Source: Micromonospora tulbaghiae
GTDB lineage: Bacteria > Actinomycetota > Actinomycetes > Mycobacteriales > Micromonosporaceae
DNA: 64,000 bases
Direction of reading: 5' to 3'
Assembly (NCBI RefSeq): GCF_900091605.1
Contig: NZ_FMCQ01000012.1
Span: 62,001-126,000, forward strand
Shown here: one piece after another, positions 25,486 to 32,440 of the stretch
How the letters are laid out: every line of letters begins with the position of its first letter
Numbering within the stretch: the stretch's first letter is position 1
Notes under the pieces: generated by a model
Database searches by the model: none
The model's input: the letters and a program-made list of their open reading frames with translations, nothing else
What the model was told of the DNA's origin: nothing
Made by a program: the position numbers and the translations under genes

Positions 25486-25491
25486 ACTGTA
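25486..25491 (-). promoter_or_regulatory. Probable -10 element for the trp leader transcript
   Basis: TACAGT on the minus strand, spaced so that transcription would begin at or near the leader ATG. The matching -35 (TTCCAC, 17 nt upstream) is weak. Confidence 0.5.
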
Positions 25492-25582
25492 CGCGATCGA
25501 CCGGCACCGTGGAACCCGATCGCGCGGCACCGGGTACGGATCTTGGCGTGGCCGCCGGTCGCGCCGGGTAGGTTGACCGGCG

Positions 25583-26953
25583 ATGGACATTCTCGCTCTG
25601 GATCTGGGCACCTCCTCGGTGCGCGGCCTGGTGCTCGACGCGGACGCCGTGCCGCGCCCGGGCGCGCTGGCCCGGCGCCGGGTGCACCTGGTCACCGGGG
25701 ACGACGGCAGCGGGACGCTCGACGGCCAGGCCTATCTGGCGTGCCTGGTGGAGTGCCTGGACGAGCTGGCCGCCGGTGGGCACCTGCGGGACGTGGACCT
25801 CGTGGCCACCTCCGCGCAGTGGCACTCGGTGCTGCCGTTGGCGCCCGACGGCACACCGTCGGGGCCGGTGCTGACCTGGCTGGACACCCGGCCGGAGCCG
25901 CCGGCCGGAGCGACCGGCCCGGCCGACCCGGCGGACTTCCACAGGCGTACCGGCACCTGGTGGCACCGCTGCTACTGGTCGGTGCGGCTGCCCTGGCTGC
26001 GCGAGCGCGTCGACCGGTGCGCACGCTTCACCGGGCTCGCCGACTACGCGCTCGGCACGCTGCTCGACGAGGCGCCGATGTCGATCTCGCTGGCCTCCGG
26101 CACCGGGCTGCTCGACCTGCGGCGCATGGACTGGGATCCGGAGGCGTGCGAGCTGGCCGGCGTACGCCCGGATCAGTTGCTGCCGCTGGCCCCGGACGGC
26201 TGGCACGGCCGGCTGAACGCGGCGTACGCGCGGCGCTGGCCGCAGCTGGCGGGCGCGCGGTGGGCGGCGCCGGTGGGCGACGGCGCGGCCGCCAACGTCG
26301 GCTCGGGCTGCGTCGACCCGACCCGCGCGGCGGTGACCGTCGGCACCTCCGCGGCGGTCCGCATGATCCAGGCCGTGCCGGCCGGCGCGGAGCCGCCGCC
26401 GCTGCCCGAGCAGCTCTGGCGGTACCGGGTCGACCACAACCACGTGGTGACCGGCGCGGCGTACTCCAGCGGCGGCAACCTGTTCGCCTGGGCGGCGCGG
26501 GAGCTGCGGCTGCCGGAGGGATCGGAGCTGGAGGCGGCGCTGGACCGCGTCGCCGGTTCGGTGCGTGCGAATCCCCGCTTCGGCGGCGACCGGCCGCCGG
26601 GTGTCGCCCCGGCGGGCTCCGGGGAGCTGCGCGGACTCAGCTTCGGCACCACGGCCGTGGACATCCTGGCCGGGCTGATGGGCGGACTGTGCCGGCTCGT
26701 CGCCGACGACCTGACGCTGCTGGAGGCCGGTATCGGCGAGCCGATGGAGGTGGTCCTCGGCGGTGGGGCGCTGACCGCCTCGCCGTGGTGGCGCGGGGCG
26801 TTCCTCGACGTGCTCGCTCCCCGCCGGGTGTGCTGGCAACGCAACCCGGAGATCGGTGCGACCGGCGCCGCGCTCGTCGCGCTCGGCCGGGTCGCGGAGG
26901 CGGACGAGATCGCCGGGATCGGCCGGACGGGCGAGGCCGCCTCGCACGCGTGA
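25583..26953 (+). CDS. FGGY-family carbohydrate kinase (gluconokinase-like)
   Basis: 456 residues. N-terminal ATP-binding motif LALDLGTSSVRGLVLD at residues 4-19; ATSAQWHSVLPL near residue 80 carries the substrate-facing residues; VTVGTSAAVRM near residue 252 and VVLGGGALTASPWW near residue 391 are the C-terminal ATP-fold motifs. The family phosphorylates gluconate, xylulose, glycerol or related sugars. SISLASGTGLLDLRRMDWD resembles gluconokinases, but the substrate cannot be fixed. Divergent from the trp leader by about 105 nt. Confidence 0.82.
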   Translation: MDILALDLGTSSVRGLVLDADAVPRPGALARRRVHLVTGDDGSGTLDGQAYLACLVECLDELAAGGHLRDVDLVATSAQWHSVLPLAPDGTPSGPVLTWLDTRPEPPAGATGPADPADFHRRTGTWWHRCYWSVRLPWLRERVDRCARFTGLADYALGTLLDEAPMSISLASGTGLLDLRRMDWDPEACELAGVRPDQLLPLAPDGWHGRLNAAYARRWPQLAGARWAAPVGDGAAANVGSGCVDPTRAAVTVGTSAAVRMIQAVPAGAEPPPLPEQLWRYRVDHNHVVTGAAYSSGGNLFAWAARELRLPEGSELEAALDRVAGSVRANPRFGGDRPPGVAPAGSGELRGLSFGTTAVDILAGLMGGLCRLVADDLTLLEAGIGEPMEVVLGGGALTASPWWRGAFLDVLAPRRVCWQRNPEIGATGAALVALGRVAEADEIAGIGRTGEAASHA

Positions 26954-27074
26954 CCGTCCACCCGCGGTGCTGACCGTCCTGGTCATGCCGTCCGGGCGGC
27001 CGTTGACACCGACCGACGGCCTGATTGGATGGACTCCGCTCCCCGACGTGGTGGGGCGGGACGAGGAGGCAACC

Positions 27075-29639
27075 GTGGGCGCAGGTCCCGACCCGGTTCG
27101 CGGCGCGGCCCCTCAGCCGCACCGGCGGCGCTCCGGGTTCCGGCTGCGGGACTGGCGGATGGGCACCAAGCTCGCCACGGTGCTGGTGATCCCCTCACTG
27201 GCGTTCCTCGTCCTGGCCGGCATCCAGACCCGGGGTCTGGTCGGGCAGACCACCACGCTGAGCGCCTTCGCCGAGCAGGTCGGCATCGGCCGGCAGATCT
27301 CCACCGCCGTCGACCGGCTCCAGCACGAGCGGGACCGCACGGCGGGCGAACTGGCCGCGCTGCGCCGCGCCGGCACCGGCGCCGACCGCGACGCCGCGGT
27401 CGCCGCGCTCAAACCGCTTCAGGAGGCCACCGACCGGGCGATGGGCGAGCTGCGCGCCGCGGCCGCGCCGCTGGCCGACGCCGACGCCGCCTGGCGGGTC
27501 TCCTACTCCGAGGCGCTCGAGGCGTACGACCAGGTGGTGAACATCCGGGCGGCGGTGGCGCCGGCGGTGCTCTCCAGCGACACCGTGCTGGGCAACTACC
27601 ACCGGTCGATCGCGGCGCTGCTGAGCCTGCTGGCCGAGCCGTCCCCCGGCGGCGGCCGGCAGGAGCTGACCGAGGCGGTGCTGCGGTACGCGCAGCTGTC
27701 CCGGGTCAAGGAGCTGTCCTCGCGGATCCGCGCGGAGCTCTACGCCGCCGCCCGGTCCGGCCGGTACGAGCCGGACGACCAGGTGACACTCAGCGACCTG
27801 CGGGCCCAGCAGCTCACCGCGCTCGGCGCGTTCCGGGTCGCGGCGACCGCCGACCAGATCCGCCGCTACGACCGCACGTCTGTCGACCCGGCCTTCGTCG
27901 CCGCCACCCGGATGGAGGAGCGGACGCTGCCCGGCGGCGGCGACGCGAAGCCGGCCCTGCTCGACGCGACCCAGTGGTGGGCGGCCAGCGAGCAGCGGCA
28001 GGAGCTGTTCCGCCAGCTGGAGAGCGAGATCGTCGCCGACGCGGTACGCCAGGCCGACGACGCCAGCGCCCGTCAGCTGCGCGACACGCTGCTGGTGGCC
28101 GGCGCGATCGCCACGGTGCTCCTGGTGGCGGTGCTGATCTCACTGCTGGTCGGCCGGTCGGTGGCCCGCGCCATGCGGCAGCTGCGCGGTCAGGCGCTGC
28201 GGATCGCGCAGGTGGACCTGCCGCTGACGCTGGAACGGCTGCGCACCGTGGACCGCCCGGTCGGCGCGATCGACGTGCCGCCCTCGGTGATCGACTCGCA
28301 GGACGAGATCGGCGAGCTGGCAGAGGCGTTCGTGGCGGTGCACCGCAGCGCCGTCGACGTGGCGGTCGAGCAGGCGATGATGCGGCGCAACGTCAACGCC
28401 ATGTTCGTCAACCTCGCCCGGCGCAGCCAGGTGCTCGTCGAGCGGCAGCTGGAGCTGCTCGACGACCTCGAACGCGAGGAGAGCGACCCGGACCAGCTGG
28501 AGAACCTGTTCAAGCTCGACCACCTGGCCGCCCGTATGCGACGCAACGACGAGAGCCTGCTGGTGCTGGCCGGCACCGAGTCGACCCGTCGGTGGAACCG
28601 CCCGGTGGGTCTGGGCGCGGTGCTGCTCGCCGCGAGCGCGGAGATCGAGCAGTACCAGCGGGTGCGCCACGAGAACCGGACCGACCTGCACGTCGTCGGG
28701 CACGCGGTGGGCGACCTGGTGCACCTGTTCGCGGAGTTGCTGGAGAACGCCACCGCCTTCTCCCGCCCGGACACCGCGGTGCGGGTGCTCGTCGAGCCGG
28801 ACGGCCGGGGCGCGCTCGTGCAGATCGTCGACGAGGGGCTGGGCATGAGCCCGTCGGCGCTGGCCGAGGCGAACGCGGTGCTCGCCGAGCCGCCGGCCGC
28901 CGACGTGTCGGCCTCGGAACGGATGGGCCTGTTCGTGGTGAGCCACCTCGGCGCCCGGCACGGCGTACGGGTGTGGTTGAGCTCCGGCCGGGAGGGCCTG
29001 GTGGCCCGGGTGCGGATCCCGGTCGAGCTGCTGGCCGAGGCACCCGCGCCGGAGGCGGGCCAGCCGGTGCCGGCCCGGCTCGGGCGCGGGACGGAGCAGC
29101 CGATGCTGACCGGTCCGGTCACCGCCTCCGGTGCGCTCGCCGCGGCGACCGCCGAACTGCCGGTGGCCGGATGGCGGCCGGCGCCGGGCCGGCCCGCGGC
29201 GCTGCCGATGTCCCCGCTGACCGGGCGGCCGCTGGGTGACGGGACGGATGCCGGTGCGCCGGCGCCGCCCGCCGCGCCGGTGACCGCGCCGCGTCCCCGC
29301 CCGGGACGGGCCGAGGACGTGCTCACGCCGGACGCCGGCGCGGCGGGCGGCGGGTGGTTCAGCCGGCAGGGTCCGGCCGCGTCGGCGCTGGGTGTGACGC
29401 CGGCGCCGGCGGCGACGCCGGTGACCGGAGGGACGAACGAGCGGGGCCTGCCGGTACGCGTGCCGATGGCCCAGCTCACCTCGGCTGCCCCGGCCGACCG
29501 TCCGGTGGTGCGGCACGAGCCGGACCCGGAGGCGGTCGGCGGCATGCTGTCGCGCCTCTACAGCGGGGTGCGGCGGGCCGAGGCCGAGGAGACCACCGAG
29601 ATGTACCTGCCGCGCGATGAAGGAGGACGACGACAGTGA
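27075..29639 (+). CDS. CvnA-type sensor kinase-like protein (nitrate-sensing domain plus HATPase)
   Basis: 854 residues from the GTG at 27075, eight nucleotides after GAGGAGG; the long upstream open frame has no ribosome site and overlaps the FGGY gene. TM1 is at about 32-50, an outer nitrate/nitrite-sensor-type helical domain at about 52-335 (QHERDRTAGELAAL near residue 77), TM2 at about 339-360, then HAMP, a dimer helix (MMRRNVNAMFVNLARRSQ) and HATPase_c with N-box LFAELLENATAF near residue 551, VDEGLGMSPS and GLFVVSHLGARHGV. The tail of about 200 residues is Pro/Ala-rich. The phospho-acceptor His region is atypical, as in other conservon CvnA proteins. Start codons of CvnA and CvnB are coupled by GTGA. 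Confidence 0.88.
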   Translation: MGAGPDPVRGAAPQPHRRRSGFRLRDWRMGTKLATVLVIPSLAFLVLAGIQTRGLVGQTTTLSAFAEQVGIGRQISTAVDRLQHERDRTAGELAALRRAGTGADRDAAVAALKPLQEATDRAMGELRAAAAPLADADAAWRVSYSEALEAYDQVVNIRAAVAPAVLSSDTVLGNYHRSIAALLSLLAEPSPGGGRQELTEAVLRYAQLSRVKELSSRIRAELYAAARSGRYEPDDQVTLSDLRAQQLTALGAFRVAATADQIRRYDRTSVDPAFVAATRMEERTLPGGGDAKPALLDATQWWAASEQRQELFRQLESEIVADAVRQADDASARQLRDTLLVAGAIATVLLVAVLISLLVGRSVARAMRQLRGQALRIAQVDLPLTLERLRTVDRPVGAIDVPPSVIDSQDEIGELAEAFVAVHRSAVDVAVEQAMMRRNVNAMFVNLARRSQVLVERQLELLDDLEREESDPDQLENLFKLDHLAARMRRNDESLLVLAGTESTRRWNRPVGLGAVLLAASAEIEQYQRVRHENRTDLHVVGHAVGDLVHLFAELLENATAFSRPDTAVRVLVEPDGRGALVQIVDEGLGMSPSALAEANAVLAEPPAADVSASERMGLFVVSHLGARHGVRVWLSSGREGLVARVRIPVELLAEAPAPEAGQPVPARLGRGTEQPMLTGPVTASGALAAATAELPVAGWRPAPGRPAALPMSPLTGRPLGDGTDAGAPAPPAAPVTAPRPRPGRAEDVLTPDAGAAGGGWFSRQGPAASALGVTPAPAATPVTGGTNERGLPVRVPMAQLTSAAPADRPVVRHEPDPEAVGGMLSRLYSGVRRAEAEETTEMYLPRDEGGRRQ

Positions 29640-30058
29640 CGACGTTGAGCCAGGAGGCACGCGACCTGAGCTGGCTGGTGACCGCGTTCGCCGAGCGGGT
29701 TCCGGGGGTGGCGCACGCGGTGGTGGTGTCCTCCGACGGGCTCCTGGTGGCGATCTCGGCGCATCTGCCCCGGGACCACGCGGACAAGCTCGCCGCGGTG
29801 ACCTCCGGCCTGATGAGCATCACCGCGGGCGCGGCCCAGATGTTCGACGGTGACGTCGTCAAGCAGACCGTGGTGGAGATGGGGCGCGGCTACTTCCTGG
29901 TGATGCAGATCCGGGACGGCTCGATCCTGGCCACGCTGGCCGGGGCGGACGCCGACATCGGCGTGGTCGGCTACGAGATGGCGCGGCTGGCCAAGCAGGC
30001 GGGCGAGATGCTCACGCCGGCGTTGCGCGCCGAACTCCAGCAGGCGCTGCCGCGCTGA
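29636..30058 (+). CDS. Roadblock/LC7 protein, CvnB-like
   Basis: 140 residues, GTG overlapping the CvnA stop (GTGA). Roadblock fold motifs: LSWLVTAFAERVPGVAHAVVVS, DGLLVAISAHLP near residue 36, QTVVEMGRGYFLVMQI near residue 80, then ATLAGADADIGVVGYEMARL. In complete conservons this protein sits between the sensor CvnA and the DUF742 (CvnC) and small GTPase (CvnD) partners. Here the next gene is a convergent glycosidase, so CvnC and CvnD are absent from this site. Confidence 0.92.
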   Translation: MTTLSQEARDLSWLVTAFAERVPGVAHAVVVSSDGLLVAISAHLPRDHADKLAAVTSGLMSITAGAAQMFDGDVVKQTVVEMGRGYFLVMQIRDGSILATLAGADADIGVVGYEMARLAKQAGEMLTPALRAELQQALPR

Positions 30059-30065
30059 GGCGGGC

Positions 30066-30100
30066 CGGTGCCCGGCCGGCATCGCGCCGGCCGGGCACCG
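30066..30100. terminator. Bidirectional hairpin terminator
   Basis: Perfect 15-bp stem CGGTGCCCGGCCGGC / GCCGGCCGGGCACCG with a 5-nt loop, filling the gap between the convergent CvnB and GH1 genes. It confirms that the conservon operon ends after CvnB. Confidence 0.9.
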
Positions 30101-30104
30101 TCGC

Positions 30105-31598
30105 CTACAGGCCGTTGCGGCGGATCACGTCGCGGTACCAGTGGGCGCTGCGCTTGAGCACCCGCCGCTGGCTGGCGTAGTCGACGTAGACCAGGCCCCA
30201 GCGCTGCTCGTATCCCTCGGCCCACTCGAAGTTGTCCAGCAGCGACCAGACGTGGTAGCTCTCCAGCGGCACCCCGTCGCCGATGGCCCGGTGGGCGGCG
30301 GCGAAGTGGTCGCGCAGGAAGGTGACCCGCCCGGTGTCGTCGATGTTGCCGTCCGCGCCGGGCACGTCCGGGCAGGGCAGGCCGTTCTCGGTGATGGTGA
30401 TCGGCACCCGGCCGTAGTCGCGGGTGACCCGGGTCAGGATGTCGTACATGCCCTCCGGGTAGATCTGCTGCCACTCCGCCTCGGAGGTGGGCCACTTGCG
30501 GACCGTGCCGCCGTCGGCGGTGACGTAGATCGGCGTGTAGTACTGCACGGCGAGGAGGTCGACCGGGCTGGAAATGATCTTCAGATCGCCGTCGCGGACG
30601 CCGCGGACCATCCGGCTGTCCGGGCCGAGGTCGTCCAGCACATCCTGCGGGTACGCGCCCTTGAAGATCGAGTCGAGGTAGAGGCGGTTCTCGTACCCGT
30701 CGTAGAGGCGGGTCGCGGTGGCCGACTCGGCGGAGTCGTCGGCCGGGTAGCAGGGGTGCAGGTTGAGCGCCGGGCCGATCCGGCCGGTGACGCCGGAGGC
30801 GCGCAGCGCCCGCACGGCGAGGCCGTGGGCGAGCTGGAGGTGGTGGGCGACCAGGTACGCCGCCTCCTCGTCCTGGAAGCCCGGCGCGTGGTGGCCCCAG
30901 ATGTAGCCGTTCTGCACCACCGTCTTCGGCTCGTTGACGGTCAGCCAGACCGGCACCCGGTCGCCGAGGGCGCGGAACACCACGTCGGCGTACTCGGCGA
31001 AGCGCTCGGCGGTGTCCCGGTTCTCCCAGCCGCCGGCGTCCTGGAGGGCCTGGGGGAGATCCCAGTGGAACAGCGTGGCCATCGGCGCGATGCCGCGCTC
31101 GTGCAGCCCGTCCAGCAGGCGGCGGTAGAAGTCGAGGCCGCGCTGGTTCGGGCGGCCGGCGCCGTCGGCCTGGATGCGGGGCCAGGAGATGGAGAACCGG
31201 TAGCTGCGCAGCCCCAGCTCGCGCATCAGGTCCAGATCCTGCGCGTACCGGTGGTAGTGGTCGGCCGCGACGTCGCCGGTGTCACCGTTGCGGATCCGGC
31301 CCGGCGTGTGGCTGAAGGTGTCCCAGACGGACTCACCCCGCCCGTCCTCCTTCGCGGCCCCCTCGATCTGGTACGCCGAGGTCGCCGCCCCCCAGGCGAA
31401 GCCGTCCGGGAAGCGCAGCCCGCGGTCCGGCTCCGGGTCGGTGGTGCGCTCGTGCGGGCTGTCGCAGCCGCCGAGCGCGACGGTCGACGTGGCGATCCCG
31501 GCCGCGGTGGCGCCGGCGAGCCCGGTCCGGGCCGCGCCGGCCGCGGTCGCGGACAGGGCGGCGCGGCGGAGCAGGCGCCGTCGGGTGAGTAACGACAT
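30105..31598 (-). CDS. GH1 beta-glucosidase, exported lipoprotein
   Basis: 497 residues, ATG after a GGAG site. The N-terminus carries a twin-arginine-like RRRLLRRAA and a hydrophobic stretch ending in lipobox LGGC with Cys45, so the enzyme should sit on the outer membrane face; most actinomycete GH1 enzymes (for example BglC) are cytoplasmic. The catalytic domain is complete from about 60: GFAWGAATSAYQIEG, acid/base Glu223 in TVNEP, nucleophile Glu404 in ITENG, and SLLDNFEWAEGY. It probably releases glucose from cellobiose or cello-oligosaccharides. A CebR/CelR-like box lies 35 nt before the start codon, and the divergent gene is a GH48 cellulase. Confidence 0.92.
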   Translation of the reverse strand: MSLLTRRRLLRRAALSATAAGAARTGLAGATAAGIATSTVALGGCDSPHERTTDPEPDRGLRFPDGFAWGAATSAYQIEGAAKEDGRGESVWDTFSHTPGRIRNGDTGDVAADHYHRYAQDLDLMRELGLRSYRFSISWPRIQADGAGRPNQRGLDFYRRLLDGLHERGIAPMATLFHWDLPQALQDAGGWENRDTAERFAEYADVVFRALGDRVPVWLTVNEPKTVVQNGYIWGHHAPGFQDEEAAYLVAHHLQLAHGLAVRALRASGVTGRIGPALNLHPCYPADDSAESATATRLYDGYENRLYLDSIFKGAYPQDVLDDLGPDSRMVRGVRDGDLKIISSPVDLLAVQYYTPIYVTADGGTVRKWPTSEAEWQQIYPEGMYDILTRVTRDYGRVPITITENGLPCPDVPGADGNIDDTGRVTFLRDHFAAAHRAIGDGVPLESYHVWSLLDNFEWAEGYEQRWGLVYVDYASQRRVLKRSAHWYRDVIRRNGL

Positions 31599-31632
31599 GA
31601 GGTTTCTCCTCGGAGTGACGGGCCGCCTGGGC

Positions 31633-31646
31633 CGGGAGCGCTCCCA
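31633..31646. promoter_or_regulatory. CebR/CelR-like operator (GH1 side)
   Basis: CGGGAGCGCTCCCA, one base from the perfect 14-bp palindrome TGGGAGCGCTCCCA bound by Streptomyces CebR and Thermobifida CelR, 35 nt upstream of the GH1 start codon. The position suits repression of GH1 released by cellobiose. Confidence 0.88.
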
Positions 31647-31863
31647 TCATAGCCAGGGAGCGGCCGGCCCCGATCCGGCGGTCGCGGCGAGGTGCGGCGC
31701 GGCCGGCGGGCGGCCGGAAGTGGGTGGCGGGGGCGTCGCTCGGGAACGTCGCTCGCGGCGGCGTGAGCGGCGAGGGGTGGGGTGGATAGCGAGAAAGGCC
31801 GTCCGGGTGGCGTGACACGCCTGTCCCGTCGGCCTCTTTTGCCGTCGACAACGGGGGTTTAGT

Positions 31864-31896
31864 GTGGGGACGGGGGAGGGCAACCCCCGTCCCCAC
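31864..31896. terminator. Strong isolated hairpin within the divergent GH1/GH48 region
   Basis: Perfect 13-bp stem GTGGGGACGGGGG / CCCCCGTCCCCAC with a 7-nt loop. It lies upstream of both genes, not after one. It may insulate the two promoters, end a small RNA, or form part of the GH1 leader. No T tract follows on either strand. Confidence 0.55.
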
Positions 31897-32101
31897 CGAT
31901 GGTGCACACACGCACGAAGTGGAATTGGCGTCCGTCGTGCGCGTCGCGCGGGAGCCGGGCCACGCGAGTGGCTCTGGTTCCACCTCCCTCCGTCTGGCGG
32001 GTGGCGGCCGGCGGCGGCGTCCGGGCTGGTCCGCCGTCGGCCTCTGGCCGACGCGCCGGGCACGGGTGTACCCGGCGATCCAGTACTTGCATCTCCGTCG
32101 A

Positions 32102-32115
32102 TGGAAGCGCTCCCA
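32102..32115. promoter_or_regulatory. CebR/CelR-like operator 1 (GH48 side)
   Basis: TGGAAGCGCTCCCA, one mismatch from the consensus palindrome, 326 nt before the GH48 start codon. Confidence 0.85.
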
Positions 32116-32180
32116 TCGGCGATGCTGCGACTGTAACGCTCGTCACGGGTTTGGAAAAGCCCCTAAACGAGATCGAAACA

Positions 32181-32190
32181 TGGAAGCGCG
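32181..32190. promoter_or_regulatory. CebR/CelR-like half-site (GH48 side)
   Basis: TGGAAGCGCG repeats the left arm of the neighbouring boxes but lacks the right arm. It sits between the two full operators, and may be weak or decayed. Confidence 0.45.
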
Positions 32191-32211
32191 TATCTGCGCT
32201 GGCCGTTGTGG

Positions 32212-32225
32212 TGGGAGCGCTTCCA
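32212..32225. promoter_or_regulatory. CebR/CelR-like operator 2 (GH48 side)
   Basis: TGGGAGCGCTTCCA, one mismatch from the consensus, centred 110 bp after operator 1. The repressor is probably a LacI-family protein encoded elsewhere. Confidence 0.85.
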
Positions 32226-32440
32226 TGTCACACTCTCGTCACGCCACGCGGAGCCAGTGAACGCGAGCGCGGGCCGCCGAGGGCACCCGGTGACGAACCG
32301 GTGCGGCGCCCCGATCCCCGGCACGGCCGGGACGACCACCTTTCCGGACGCCTCCGTCCCCCCGCGTACGCCATGTCGGCGCGTGGAGGCGCCCCGCCGG
32401 GGCCCACGGTCCCGGCCCGGTCCGAGGAGACACCGCCCAC

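Larger units (their letters stand above)
31599..32440. promoter_or_regulatory. 842-nt divergent regulatory region between GH1 and GH48 genes
   Basis: Contains three CebR/CelR-type operators and one half-site, listed separately, plus a strong central hairpin. The stretch 32226-32440 would be a long 5' leader of the GH48 mRNA. Open frames here are overlapping and compositionally biased; I call no gene. Confidence 0.7.
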
